Source of the DNA: Metapseudomonas boanensis
GTDB taxonomy: Bacteria; Pseudomonadota; Gammaproteobacteria; Pseudomonadales; Pseudomonadaceae
Assembly (NCBI RefSeq): GCF_018704125.1
Contig: NZ_JAGTIS010000004.1
Coordinates: forward strand, 186,001 to 250,000
Direction of reading: 5' to 3'
Length of the DNA: 64,000 nucleotides
Positions 45,094-54,725 of this stretch are shown piece by piece. The position numbers and the translations under genes are program-made. Numbering within the stretch: position 1 is the stretch's first letter; each line of letters starts with the position of its first letter. The notes beneath the pieces were generated by a model. The model had not been told where the DNA came from. It ran no database searches and saw nothing but the letters and a program-made list of their open reading frames with translations.

Positions 45094-46561
45094 GCTTGAG
45101 CGCTTCCGTGAAACGCTGCATGAGCATGCACGCATGCGACCCAGCAGCCTGGCGCTGCGCGGCGAAACGGAGCGTTACGACTATGCCGCGCTGCTGGCCG
45201 AGGTCGAGCGGCGCGAACGTATGCTGCGCCAGGAGCCTGCAGGCGTATTCGCGCTGGGTCTGGAAAACGGCCCGCAAGCCGTGCTCTGGGACCTGGCCGC
45301 ACTGCTGGCCGAGCGGCCTTGCCTGATCCTGCCGCCGTTCTTCAGCCCGGCGCAACGCGCCCATTGCCTGGAGCAAAGCAGGGCCAACCTGCTAATGGCG
45401 GGTCCGGAACTGGCCGACGAGTTGAAAGCCGCCGGCTACCAGCCCGACGGAGGCTTCTGGCGCAAGCCCGTTGAACTTGACGATGGGCTGCCAAGCGGCA
45501 CTGCAAAAATCACCTACACCTCTGGCACCACCGGCCAGCCAAAGGGCGTCTGCCTCAGCGCCGAAGCCCTGCTGCGAGTGGCGCGTGAATTGGAGAATGT
45601 CAGTCGCCCGGCCCAACCCCAGCAATATCTGGCCGTACTACCTCTCGCTGTGCTGCTGGAGAATCTCGGGCTTTACGCCGCCCTGATCGCCGGCGCCACA
45701 CTGACACTTTTGCCACAGCGGCAAGTAGGCATCCAGGGCGCCAGCGGTGTGGATTGGCAGCGTTTCCTGGGCACCCTGGTGCTCAGCGGTGCGCAGAGCA
45801 TGATCCTGGTACCGCAACTGCTGCTCGGACTGGTCACCGCCCTGGAGCGCGGCTTGTTGCGTACTGACCAGTTCCGCTTCGTCGCCGTGGGCGGTGCGCG
45901 GGTATCGCCAGCGCTGCTGGCCCGTGCGGCCAAGCTGGAGCTGCCGGTATTCGAGGGCTACGGTCTCTCCGAGTGCGCCTCGGTGGTGTGCCTGAATCGC
46001 ACTACTGCCAACCGCCCAGGCAGTGTCGGACAGCCGCTACCCCATGTGCGGGTGAAGCTGGCGAACGACGGCGAAGTGCTGGTCAACGGCTCGCACCTGC
46101 TGGGCTACCTGGGCGAAACCCCGTTCACGGGGGAATGGTGGCCGACCGGCGATATCGGCGAGTTCGATGCCGATGGCTATCTCTACCTCAAGGGCCGCAA
46201 GAAGTACCAGTTCATCACCAGCTACGGCCGCAATGTGAACCCGGACTGGGTCGAAGCCGAGCTGACCCAGCGCGGCGTGATCGCCCAGGCCTTCGTCCAT
46301 GGCGAGGGCTTACCCGGCAACCTGGCGTTACTGCTGCCGCTGGACCCGACCTGCGATGACGACACCTTGGCTCAGGCCGTATCCCGCGCCAATGCCCAGC
46401 TTCCGGACTACGCCCGCGTACACGCCTGGCACCGGCTGAGCGAACCCTTCACTCCGGCCAACGGGCTGCTTACCGCCAATGGCCGACCCCGTCGCGAGGC
46501 GATCCTCGCGCGTTACCGAGACACCCTTTTCGAACTTGAAACCAGTGAGGTTGCACCATGA
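45083..46561 (+). CDS. AMP-forming acyl-CoA synthetase/ligase
   Basis: This 492-residue ANL-superfamily enzyme activates a carboxylic acid as acyl-AMP. Motifs: P-loop TYTSGTTGQPKGVCLS, VFEGYGLSECASVVCLN, WPTGDIGEFDADGYLYLKGR, and the catalytic-lysine region ANGLLTANGRPRREAIL. It is somewhat short at the N-terminus for a fatty-acyl-CoA ligase. ATG 45083 lies inside the 3' end of the hemolysin-like gene, so the two are coupled. It overlaps the oxidase gene by ATGA. Confidence 0.85.
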   Translation: MRPELERFRETLHEHARMRPSSLALRGETERYDYAALLAEVERRERMLRQEPAGVFALGLENGPQAVLWDLAALLAERPCLILPPFFSPAQRAHCLEQSRANLLMAGPELADELKAAGYQPDGGFWRKPVELDDGLPSGTAKITYTSGTTGQPKGVCLSAEALLRVARELENVSRPAQPQQYLAVLPLAVLLENLGLYAALIAGATLTLLPQRQVGIQGASGVDWQRFLGTLVLSGAQSMILVPQLLLGLVTALERGLLRTDQFRFVAVGGARVSPALLARAAKLELPVFEGYGLSECASVVCLNRTTANRPGSVGQPLPHVRVKLANDGEVLVNGSHLLGYLGETPFTGEWWPTGDIGEFDADGYLYLKGRKKYQFITSYGRNVNPDWVEAELTQRGVIAQAFVHGEGLPGNLALLLPLDPTCDDDTLAQAVSRANAQLPDYARVHAWHRLSEPFTPANGLLTANGRPRREAILARYRDTLFELETSEVAP

Positions 46562-47247
46562 ATTTCTTCGACGAACTGCAAGCAGCCACCGCCCGCGAAC
46601 GGGAAGCGCTGTTCAGCGTCCCGGTGATCCGCGAAGCACTGGCCGGTGAGGTCAGTCTGGAGGGCTATCGCGCCTTCCTCGTCCAGGCCTACCACCACGT
46701 GCGCCACACCGTCCCGCTGATGATGGCCTGTGGCGCCCGCCTGCCCTCGCGCCTGGAATGGCTGCGTGGCGCGGTATGCGAATACATAGATGAGGAATAC
46801 GGCCATGAGCGCTGGATCCTCAACGACATCGCCGCCTGCGGCGGAGACGCCGAACAAGTCGCCGGCAGCCAGCCCACGCTGCCCATCGAACTGATGGTGG
46901 CCTACCTCTACGACCTGATCGCACGCGGCAACCCGGTCGGCCTGTTCGGCATGGTCAACGTCCTTGAAGGCACCAGTATCGCCCTGGCCACCCAGGCTGC
47001 CGGCACCATCCAGAAAAGCCTTGGCCTGCCCGAGACCGCTTTCAGCTACCTGTCCTCCCACGGCAGCCTGGATCAGGACCATATGGTCACCTACCGGAAG
47101 CTGATGAACCGTCTGGAAGATGAAGACGACAAGGCCGCTGTGATCCACGCCGCCAAGGTGGTCTATCAGCTCTACACCGAGATGTTCCGTGGCCTGCCGC
47201 GCGCCGTGCCGGTGACCGTCAACGAGGTGCGCCATGCAACTTGCTGA
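46558..47247 (+). CDS. Haem-oxygenase-like (TenA/PqqC fold) diiron oxidase candidate
   Basis: The 229-residue all-helical protein is annotated in relatives as TenA/iron-containing redox enzyme. Possible iron ligands occur at HDO-type positions: His46/47/50 in AYHHVRHTV, Glu79/Glu80/His83 in DEEYGHERW, Glu137 in VNVLEGT, and His168, Asp172, His175 in SSHGSLDQDH. HDO enzymes such as UndA and SznF do unusual oxidations including C-C cleavage and N-oxygenation. The acyl ligase before and the SDR after point to oxidation of an acyl-derived substrate, which is inference. Confidence 0.75.
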   Translation: MNFFDELQAATAREREALFSVPVIREALAGEVSLEGYRAFLVQAYHHVRHTVPLMMACGARLPSRLEWLRGAVCEYIDEEYGHERWILNDIAACGGDAEQVAGSQPTLPIELMVAYLYDLIARGNPVGLFGMVNVLEGTSIALATQAAGTIQKSLGLPETAFSYLSSHGSLDQDHMVTYRKLMNRLEDEDDKAAVIHAAKVVYQLYTEMFRGLPRAVPVTVNEVRHATC

Positions 47248-48040
47248 TTGCCGGGTATTGTTGACCGGTGCCAGCGGCGGCATCGGCCTGGCGCTGGCGG
47301 AAGCACTTTGCGCGGGGGGCGCGCGCGTGCTGACTGTGAGCCGCAACCGCGACGCTCTGGAGGACTTGCTGCGTCGCTACCCGGACGCGATGTCCTGGGT
47401 TGGTGCGGACCTGCGGGAAGCCCATGAGCGCAAGCTGGTGGTGGACGCTGCGCGCCGTCTGGGCGGAGTCAATTTGCTGATCAACGCCGCCGGGGTGAAC
47501 CGCTTCGCCCTGCTGGAGCAGATCGAAGAGAGCGAAATCGAAGACATGCTGGCGCTCAACGTCTGCGCCACCTTGCAACTGACCCGCGCAATGCTGCCCA
47601 TGCTGCGCCAGCAACCCCACGCACTGGTGGTGAATGTCGGCTCCATCTACGGCTCCATTGGCTATCCCGGCTATGCCGTGTACTGCGCCAGCAAGTTCGC
47701 CTTGCGCGGCTTCTCCGAAGCTTTGCGCCGCGAGCTGGCGGACACGACGGTGAACGTGCTCTACATCGCCCCCCGGGCTACGCGCACCAGCATGAACAGC
47801 AGCGCGGCCATGGCCCTGAATGCCGAGCTCAAGGTCGGCATGGACGAGCCGGCGTATGTCGCCCAGGCGGTCATCGCAGCCATCGAGAAAAACCTTTCCG
47901 AACTCTACCTGGGCTGGCCGGAAAAACTCTTCGTGCGCATCAACAGCATGCTGCCCGGGCTGATCGATCGAGCCCTGCACAAACAGCTGCCGATCATCCG
48001 TCGCTTCACCTCCCCTACTCATGCCAAGGAACACTCATGA
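47234..48040 (+). CDS. SDR-family oxidoreductase of the biosynthetic operon
   Basis: This 268-residue classical SDR has cofactor site LTGASGGIGLALAEALCAGG, INAAGVNRFALLEQ, catalytic Ser (NVGSIYGS) and Tyr-x-x-x-Lys in YAVYCASKFALRGF. The C-terminus (EKLFVRINSMLPGLIDRAL) resembles fatty-acid-related SDRs. It overlaps the oxidase gene by 14 nt and the TPR gene by ATGA. Confidence 0.87.
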   Translation: MQLADCRVLLTGASGGIGLALAEALCAGGARVLTVSRNRDALEDLLRRYPDAMSWVGADLREAHERKLVVDAARRLGGVNLLINAAGVNRFALLEQIEESEIEDMLALNVCATLQLTRAMLPMLRQQPHALVVNVGSIYGSIGYPGYAVYCASKFALRGFSEALRRELADTTVNVLYIAPRATRTSMNSSAAMALNAELKVGMDEPAYVAQAVIAAIEKNLSELYLGWPEKLFVRINSMLPGLIDRALHKQLPIIRRFTSPTHAKEHS

Positions 48041-48678
48041 TGAAAAGACTGCTCTGCTCCCTGGGCCTCCTGCTGGCCCTCAGCGGCCCGACCTGGGCCC
48101 TCGACGGTGCAAACGGACAACGCCTGACGGAAATCCAGCAGCGTTGGGCCGAAATCCAGTACCAGACGCCAAAAAAGCAGCAAGCCGCCGAGTTCGAGAA
48201 GCTGGCTGCGCAATCCAGCGCCTTCACCCGTAGCGCACCAAATGCCGCCGAAGCCTGGATCTGGCATGGCATTGTCACCAGCAGCTGGGCCGGTGCCGAT
48301 GGCGGCCTGGGTGCCCTGGGCAAGGTCAAGGACGCCCGCGCTGCGCTGGAGAAAGCCATCCAGCTCGACCCGAACGCACTGCAAGGCTCGGCCTACACCA
48401 GCCTCGGTGCCCTGTATGACCGCGTGCCGGGCTGGCCCGTAAGCTTCGGCGATGAAGATGAAGCGGAAAAACTGCTGCGCAAGGCCCTGCAGCTCAACCC
48501 CAACGGTATCGACAGCTTGTACTTCTGGGGCGACCACCTTTACCGTCAGGGCAATGACAAGGAAGCACGCGAAGCGCTGCTCAAGGCCAAACAGGCACCA
48601 CCGCGCCCCGGCCGCGAACTGGCCGACCAGGGCCGGCGCCAGGAAATCGATGCTTTACTGCAGGAAATTCAAAAGTAA
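48037..48678 (+). CDS. Exported TPR-repeat protein
   Basis: This 213-residue protein has a signal peptide (MMKRLLCSLGLLLALSGPTW, cleavage after TWA) followed by TPR-like helices: DARAALEKAIQLDPNALQGS, EAEKLLRKALQLNPNGIDSL and NDKEAREALLKAKQAPPRPG. It is probably a periplasmic scaffold. It starts within the SDR stop (ATGA), and the response regulator starts 12 bp after it. Its place in a biosynthetic operon suggests envelope delivery or sensing of the product. Confidence 0.8.
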   Translation: MMKRLLCSLGLLLALSGPTWALDGANGQRLTEIQQRWAEIQYQTPKKQQAAEFEKLAAQSSAFTRSAPNAAEAWIWHGIVTSSWAGADGGLGALGKVKDARAALEKAIQLDPNALQGSAYTSLGALYDRVPGWPVSFGDEDEAEKLLRKALQLNPNGIDSLYFWGDHLYRQGNDKEAREALLKAKQAPPRPGRELADQGRRQEIDALLQEIQK

Positions 48679-48690
48679 AAAAGGACTGCA

Positions 48691-49353
48691 ATGCGACTCT
48701 TGCTCGTCGAAGACGATAACGCCCTGGGGGCCGGCGTTCGCGCCGGCCTGCGCCAGGAGGGCTACACAATCGATTGGTTGACTGATGGCGTCAGCGCCCT
48801 GCACGCGCTGCTCAATGAGAACTTCGACCTGGCGGTGCTCGATCTGGGGCTGCCCCGGCTCGATGGCGTCCAGGTGCTCCGGCAACTGCGCGCCAGCGGC
48901 TCGAACCTGCCGGTGCTGGTCCTTACCGCCCGCGACGCCACCGATGACCGCATCATCGGCCTCGATGCCGGGGCCGATGATTACCTGGTCAAGCCGTTCG
49001 ACCTCAACGAACTGAAAGCGCGCCTGCGCGCCCTGCTGCGGCGCAGTGCCGGGCGCCCACAGCTGCTCATCGAGCACGCCGGCGTGACACTCGACCCCTC
49101 CTCGCAACAAGTTACCTACGACGGTCAGCCGATACAGCTGACGCCCAAGGAATATGTCCTGTTGCACGAACTGCTCTCGCAGCCAGGCAAGGTGCTGACC
49201 CGCGAGCGGCTGGTGCAGAGCCTCTACGGCTGGGACGAGGAGGCGGAGAGCAACACGCTGGAGGTGCATATCCACCACCTGCGCAAGAAACTCTTCAGTG
49301 AGCTGATCCGCACGGTTCGGGGCATCGGATACGTGGTGGAAGCGCGCCCATGA
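48691..49353 (+). CDS. OmpR-family response regulator (QseB/PmrA-like)
   Basis: The 220-residue regulator has a receiver domain (LLVEDDNALGAG, phospho-Asp in LAVLDLGLPRLDG, VLTARD, YLVKPF) and a winged-helix domain (LTPKEYVLLHELLSQPGKVL, ESNTLEVHIHHLRKKL). AAGGA lies before the ATG. It is coupled to the kinase gene by ATGA overlap. The CTTAAG direct repeat at the head of the operon is its best target candidate. Confidence 0.9.
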   Translation: MRLLLVEDDNALGAGVRAGLRQEGYTIDWLTDGVSALHALLNENFDLAVLDLGLPRLDGVQVLRQLRASGSNLPVLVLTARDATDDRIIGLDAGADDYLVKPFDLNELKARLRALLRRSAGRPQLLIEHAGVTLDPSSQQVTYDGQPIQLTPKEYVLLHELLSQPGKVLTRERLVQSLYGWDEEAESNTLEVHIHHLRKKLFSELIRTVRGIGYVVEARP

Positions 49354-50726
49354 TGTCATTGCAACGCCGCATTCTGTGGCTGGTAATGTGCCTGCTGTTG
49401 CTCGGCAGCCTGCTGATCGCCCTGTTCAACTACCTCGACAGCAGCCACGAGGTGGCGGAAATCTACGATGCGCAACTGGCCCAGAACGCCCGGATGCTGC
49501 AGGGCATGATGCACCTGCCCATGGCCAGTGCCGAACGTGAGCAGCTCTACGCCGCATTCAATGACGCCTTGAGCAAGGTCGGCCCACATGAAGTTGGCCA
49601 CCCCTATGAAAGCAAGCTGGCCTTCCACATCTGGAGCCTGGATGGCCAGAGCCTGGTGCGCTCAGCCAGTGCGCCGGCTTTCGACGCACGGCCACAACGG
49701 CCGGGCTTCCACGATTACGCCCTGGGCAGCGAGCGCTGGCGCGGATTCGTCTTGCCGGACCCAACCAAGGGCTTACTCATCTGGGTTGGCGAGCGGGACG
49801 ACGTTCGCCAGGAACTGGTGGAACGCATCGTCCTCCACACCCTGACGCCCAACCTGATCGGCGTGGTGATACTTGCCGCCCTGGTTTGGAAAGCCATCGG
49901 CTGGGGCCTGCGCCCACTGCAGAACATGGCGGAAGTCATCCGCAACCGCAGCGCGGACTCCCTCGCCCCACTGCAGATCGTGCCCCTGCCGAAGGAGCTT
50001 GAGCCCATGCAGGCTGCGCTCAACCGGCTGCTCGGGCAGATCGACCAGGTGCTGCAGCGAGAACGCCGCTTCATTGGTGATGCTGCCCATGAGATGCGCA
50101 CGCCACTGGCCGTGCTGCGCCTGCATGCGCAGAATGCCCTGGAGGCCACCAGCGAAGAACAACGCAACGAGGCCCTGAAATTCCTGACCGTGGGTGTCGA
50201 CCGCCTGGCACGGGTGTTCAACCAGCTGCTGACCATGGCACGGGTCGAGCCGGAACTGGCCTGGCAGAAATGGCAACCCATCGAACTGGGCTCAGTGGTA
50301 CGCGAGCACCTGGCCGAGCTGACGCCGCTGATCTTCGACAGGGGCCTGGAGCTTTCCCTGGAAGTCCCCGAGCGAAACTTCAGGACGACCAGCGATGCCG
50401 CGGCCATCGGCATCGCCCTGCAGAACCTGATCACTAATGCCGCAAACTTCTCCCCACCCGGTGGGGAAGTAAAAGTCAGCCTGGCGGACGACGAGGCAGA
50501 CCAGTTCGTGATCCGTGTCGAGGACCTGGGACCAGGTATCGACGAGAAGAAGATCGAGCGCCTGTTCGAGCGTTTCTACAGCCAGGACAACCCGCAAGGT
50601 GCTGGGCTTGGGCTGGCCATCGTCGAGATGATCGCCACTCGCCTGGGCGGCAGCATCAAGCTGCGCAACCGAGCCGAAGGCGGACTCTGCGCTGAACTGC
50701 GACTGCCGAAGCGGTCGCTCGGGTAG
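49350..50726 (+). CDS. Sensor histidine kinase (QseC-like)
   Basis: This 458-residue kinase has TM1 near residues 7-25 (WLVMCLLLLGSLLIALF), a periplasmic domain of about 140 residues, and TM2 near 170-188. Phospho-acceptor His is in GDAAHEMRTPLAVLRL, N box LQNLITNAANFSPPGG, and G boxes VEDLGPGID and GAGLGLAIVEMI. It is the last gene of the seven-gene run from 44419. The stimulus is unknown and may be the operon's own product. Confidence 0.9.
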   Translation: MMSLQRRILWLVMCLLLLGSLLIALFNYLDSSHEVAEIYDAQLAQNARMLQGMMHLPMASAEREQLYAAFNDALSKVGPHEVGHPYESKLAFHIWSLDGQSLVRSASAPAFDARPQRPGFHDYALGSERWRGFVLPDPTKGLLIWVGERDDVRQELVERIVLHTLTPNLIGVVILAALVWKAIGWGLRPLQNMAEVIRNRSADSLAPLQIVPLPKELEPMQAALNRLLGQIDQVLQRERRFIGDAAHEMRTPLAVLRLHAQNALEATSEEQRNEALKFLTVGVDRLARVFNQLLTMARVEPELAWQKWQPIELGSVVREHLAELTPLIFDRGLELSLEVPERNFRTTSDAAAIGIALQNLITNAANFSPPGGEVKVSLADDEADQFVIRVEDLGPGIDEKKIERLFERFYSQDNPQGAGLGLAIVEMIATRLGGSIKLRNRAEGGLCAELRLPKRSLG

Positions 50727-51119
50727 TAACGCGCCAGGAATGCAGGAAGCGGCTTGCCGAAATCCGGCGTCCCGCGCGGGCCTGCCTGGCCGAGGGCAAA
50801 GTGCGCCATGTGGCCCCGCAGGAATCAGGAGTGCTTGCTGCAGGTACTCCAACATATCGTCCGCAATCCCCCGAAGTTTTCGGGGTTTGCGCCGATCTGC
50901 TGAATGCCCGTTTGAATCGTTTCGTCACAATCACCCAACCCAGCATGACATTTTCTTCACACGCCATCTGGCAATGTTCCCCGCCGGCCCCGGTACCGAC
51001 ACATACCTGTAATATGTCCTGCCGTGAACCCTTCCGCCGTTCAGAGGTTTTCTCCCTCCGACAATGCTGGCATTTCGCTCGCCGGATTTTCTTCAGTTGC
51101 TTTATGGATGTTTGATCGC
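50727..51119. other. Spacer after the biosynthetic operon
   Basis: This region of about 390 bp shows no family-like coding sequence and no clear terminator. It should hold the promoter of the sulfatase-fold gene, whose start is not certain and may lie up to 96 bp earlier (GTG 51024). Confidence 0.45.
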
Positions 51120-53210
51120 ATGACTGCCAAGGAATCAATCACCTCTCGCCCGACGTTGGCCCGTCAGGGGATCCCGACCGTCAAGGGACACCTGACGTTC
51201 ACCTTGCTCAGCGCTGCTGCGCTGATGGTGATGTACAGCCTGCTGCGCCTGGCCCTGCTGGTTTACAACCGCGAGCTGATCGGAGATAGCCCGGCTTCGG
51301 TATTCGTCGAGGCATTCCTCAACGGGGTGCGCTTCGACCTGCGCGTGGTGGTGTTCGCCTGCATTCCGCTGATGTTGTCGCTGCTGAGCACGCGTGCGAT
51401 GGCCGCCCGCAACCTGCACAAGCTCTGGCTTACAGCCTTTGCCAGCCTCACCCTGCTGCTAGGCATCAGCGAACTGGACTTCTATCGGGAGTTCCACCAA
51501 CGCCTGAACAGCCTGGTGTTCCAGTACATGCAGGAAGACCTGGGCACAGTCGGCAGCATGGTCTGGAACGGCTTCCCGGTAGGTCGCTACCTGCTGGCCT
51601 GGGCCGTTGCCACCTGGCTGCTGTACCAGATGTTCCGCGGCCTCGACCTGCTCAGCCGCCCGCAGTCCAAGGCTGCACCGCACCACGCTGCACACCATGC
51701 CCCCGCGCACTGGGCCGCACGTTCGGTCGTCTTCACCCTGTGTCTGGTGGTAGCCGTGGTCGCCGCCCGTGGTCACGTGCGCCAGGGTCCTCCGCTGCGC
51801 TGGGGCGATGCCTTCACCACCGAATCGATGTTCGCCAACCAGTTGGGTCTCAACGGCACCCTGACGCTGGTGGACGCGGCCAAGAACAGCTTCTCGTCCC
51901 ACCGCGACAATGCCTGGAAGGCCACGATGCCCGATGAGGATGCACTGGTCGCCGTTCGGGAAATGCTGTTGACCCCCAACGATACGCTGGTGGACGCCGA
52001 CACCGCAGCAATCCGCCGTGACTTCACCCCTCCGGTCGAAGCCACCCTGCCGATCCGCAACGTCGTGGTGATCCTCATGGAGAGCTTCGCCGGCCGCTAC
52101 GTCGGCGCCCTCGGCAACACTGACAGCATCACCCCCAACTTCGACAAGCTGGCCAAAGAAGGCCTGCTGTTCGACCGATTCTTCTCCAATGGCACGCACA
52201 CCCACCAGGGCATGTTCGCCTCCATGGCGTGCTTCCCCAACTTACCTAGCTTCGAGTACCTGATGCGCACCCCCGAGGGCGCACACAAGTTCTCCGGCCT
52301 GCCGCAGTTGTTGAGCGCGCGCGATTTCAACGACGTTTATGTCTACAACGGCAACTTCCAGTGGGATAACCAGTCCGGCTTCTTCGCCAATCAGGGCATG
52401 ACCCGTTTCGTCGGCCGTGAAGACTTCGTCAACCCGGTATTCATGGACCCCACGTGGGGCGTATCTGACCAGGACATGTTCGACCGCGCAGCTGTGGAGT
52501 TGGACAAGTTGCCCAGCGACAAGCCCTTCTACGCCTTGCTGCAAACCCTCTCCAACCACACGCCCTACGCCCTGCCCAAGGATCTCCCTGTGGAGCCGGT
52601 CACCGGGCACGGCTCCCTGGATGAGCACCTGACCGCCATGCGCTACGCCGACTGGTCGCTCGGCCAGTTCTTTGAGAAGGCGCGTCAATCGCCTTACTTC
52701 AAGGACACCCTGTTCGTCCTGGTTGGCGACCACGGCTTCAGCAGCCCTCAACAGCTCACCGAGATGGACCTGTTCCGTTTCAACGTGCCACTGCTGCTGA
52801 TTGGTCCGGGTGTGCAGGAGAAATTCGGCAGCCGCAACCATAGCGTCGGCACCCAGATCGACGTGGTGCCCACCATCATGGGCCGCCTGGGCGGCGACGT
52901 ACGCCATCAGTGCTGGGGGCGTGACCTGCTGAATCTGCCGGAAGGCGATCCGGGCATTGGCGTGATCAAACCGTCCGGTAGCGACCAGACTGTTGCGATC
53001 GTCAGCAGTGACCGCATCCTGGTGCAACCGAGGGACTTGCCGCCGCGCCTTTACCAGTACCAGCTGGGCGCCGATGCCAAGGCCGAGCGCGTACCTGGCG
53101 ACAGCGACCCACGCCTGCAGAAGTACCTGGAAGCGTTCCTGCAGACCGCGACCAAGAGCCTGTTGAATAACACCGCAGGCGTGGTGAACGGTGTGCCAGA
53201 CAAGCAGTAA
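51120..53210 (+). CDS. LTA-synthase-type inner-membrane phosphotransferase
   Basis: About 696 residues. Four or five membrane helices in the first 220 residues are followed by a periplasmic sulfatase/alkaline-phosphatase fold domain: VVVILMESFAGRYVGALGNT, nucleophile region SNGTHTHQGMFASMACFPN, KPFYALLQTLSNHTPYALP and VLVGDHGFSS with metal Asp-His. Gram-negative relatives transfer phosphoglycerol or similar groups to envelope glycans; the acceptor here is unknown. The start is uncertain: GTG 51024, ATG 51108 and ATG 51120 are in frame, none with a good ribosome site. Confidence 0.82.
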   Translation: MTAKESITSRPTLARQGIPTVKGHLTFTLLSAAALMVMYSLLRLALLVYNRELIGDSPASVFVEAFLNGVRFDLRVVVFACIPLMLSLLSTRAMAARNLHKLWLTAFASLTLLLGISELDFYREFHQRLNSLVFQYMQEDLGTVGSMVWNGFPVGRYLLAWAVATWLLYQMFRGLDLLSRPQSKAAPHHAAHHAPAHWAARSVVFTLCLVVAVVAARGHVRQGPPLRWGDAFTTESMFANQLGLNGTLTLVDAAKNSFSSHRDNAWKATMPDEDALVAVREMLLTPNDTLVDADTAAIRRDFTPPVEATLPIRNVVVILMESFAGRYVGALGNTDSITPNFDKLAKEGLLFDRFFSNGTHTHQGMFASMACFPNLPSFEYLMRTPEGAHKFSGLPQLLSARDFNDVYVYNGNFQWDNQSGFFANQGMTRFVGREDFVNPVFMDPTWGVSDQDMFDRAAVELDKLPSDKPFYALLQTLSNHTPYALPKDLPVEPVTGHGSLDEHLTAMRYADWSLGQFFEKARQSPYFKDTLFVLVGDHGFSSPQQLTEMDLFRFNVPLLLIGPGVQEKFGSRNHSVGTQIDVVPTIMGRLGGDVRHQCWGRDLLNLPEGDPGIGVIKPSGSDQTVAIVSSDRILVQPRDLPPRLYQYQLGADAKAERVPGDSDPRLQKYLEAFLQTATKSLLNNTAGVVNGVPDKQ

Positions 53211-53267
53211 GGCCTGCGCGGCCCCTTGCGAGTGAATTGACCCTCAAGGTCGAGGCTGCTCCAGATG

Positions 53268-53304
53268 AAAAAGCCCCCGCTGCCTGACGGCACCGGGGGC
53301 TTTT
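53268..53304. terminator. Bidirectional intrinsic terminator
   Basis: AAAAGCCCCCG pairs with CGGGGGCTTTT across a 14-nt loop, with T on both outgoing strands. It lies 57 bp past the LTA-synthase-type stop and can serve both converging genes. Confidence 0.85.
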
Positions 53305-53456
53305 CAATGGCCATACGCGCCGTTGCCAAGAGCCCCCACTCGGGTCGCACAACGCAAGGGGGGATGGTGACGCGTAACCCATACGGGCCTGGCCGCCCCC
53401 CCGCAGCCGCTCGTCCACGGGAGAATTGCCGCTGAGGACCCAGGGGTGGGGGGTGG

Positions 53457-54380
53457 TCAGAACACCTGCAACAAGCGGATATTCACCCGGCCATCCTCCC
53501 GAAATCCGTTCTCCACCTCAAAGTCCCGCCCGTAGGTGGCCGCCACCTGCGTCTGAGGCAGGAAGAACCAGGAGAAACCCAGCGACCACTTGCCGTTCTC
53601 TTGCCGGTCATCCAGCCATTGTCGATCGACCTGGTTCTCGCCGCCGTCGAGCCACGAGAGGCCCGCGCGCAAGTCCAGCGTCGGGCTGAGCTGATAGCGC
53701 AGAAACCCCTGGTACTGGTAGCTGGGCTTCTGCCGATGGGTCCAGCGACCGCTGCCGTAGTGGCGGTTGCGGCCGTAGAACATCGCATCAGCCGAAAGGT
53801 CCAGCGACAGCTTCTCGGTCAGCCCGGTTACATAGCCGGCCTGAAGATTGAACTTCCAGCGATTCTCACCAAGATTCAACGGGTCATCGGAGTCATACTC
53901 GCCCAAGGGCAGGAACAGGTACGGCGTGATACCGAAGTGGCGACGATTGTCGGGGTCGTTGACTAGCCAAAGCGGCATGGCGAGGATGGGGTCGGCCAGG
54001 CCCTCGGTATCTTCCAGGCCATTGCGCCCGTCGAGCCGGCCAAAGGGCACCAGCACCTGCGGCGCCACCCGGTAACCGGCAAGGTCGGTGTAATGGACCA
54101 GACGCAGGATGCCGATCTCCGAGTCCAACCCGGGCGAATCGGGAATGCGTTCTCCCTGCTGGTAGAGGTGGTCGCGTTCGGCGCCTTGAAGATAGAGCAG
54201 GCCCAGCGTGGTGCCGGCAGGTGCCGGGACGTAGTCGCCGGCATCCAGGTCCAGCGCACGGGCTGGCTGGAGGGCCGACAGGCAACACACCAGCAACCCC
54301 AGGCTCCAGGCTGCAACCCAGGTTCTGTTATCGACTGTGGACGGGCCAGCCAGGCTGGTCCCTTGGTAGACAGGCAGCAT
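53457..54380 (-). CDS. Outer-membrane-type protein, phenol MetA-pathway family
   Basis: This 307-residue exported protein belongs by pattern to PF13557 (MetA-pathway of phenol degradation, SphA-like). It has an N-terminal hydrophobic signal (LGLLVCCLSALQPARA), then DLDAGDYVPAPAGTTLGLLY, PILAMPLWLVNDPDNRRHFG, and beta-rich repeats ending SWFFLPQTQVAATYGRDFEV. Such proteins probably form beta-barrels that help uptake of hydrophobic compounds. It is divergent from the AcoR-like activator gene, a likely regulatory link. Confidence 0.75.
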   Translation of the reverse strand: MLPVYQGTSLAGPSTVDNRTWVAAWSLGLLVCCLSALQPARALDLDAGDYVPAPAGTTLGLLYLQGAERDHLYQQGERIPDSPGLDSEIGILRLVHYTDLAGYRVAPQVLVPFGRLDGRNGLEDTEGLADPILAMPLWLVNDPDNRRHFGITPYLFLPLGEYDSDDPLNLGENRWKFNLQAGYVTGLTEKLSLDLSADAMFYGRNRHYGSGRWTHRQKPSYQYQGFLRYQLSPTLDLRAGLSWLDGGENQVDRQWLDDRQENGKWSLGFSWFFLPQTQVAATYGRDFEVENGFREDGRVNIRLLQVF

Positions 54381-54725
54381 CGTGCATCCTCGTTTCTTGT
54401 TGTTCTACCCCGCCAGGGGGCCGGACAACCCTGGCGCAGGATGCGTGCCACGCCTTGCCCAACATATCTAACCGATTGAATTTCATCATTTTCCCAAGAT
54501 TAATTCATGGAAAAAACCTGCCCATGAACATCATTGGAAGTTACAGGTGTAAGGCCAGCTGTAAGGCCGCTTTACAACCATCGGGCAGGTGACGACCACG
54601 GTCTAAACTCGTAAGGTGTGGTCGAACGTGCCAGCCCGCTCCGCCACGCGCTGCCGCCGAACAAGAACAAGATCGTCATCGCGGATACCGGGGACACCGC
54701 GTCGCCCGCTGTCCGAGGAGGCTGC
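54381..54725. other. Divergent spacer before the AcoR-like gene
   Basis: This 345-bp intergenic region is AT-rich around 54470-54560. I saw no perfect -24/-12 match for a sigma-54 promoter towards the outer-membrane gene. It should hold both promoters. Confidence 0.4.
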
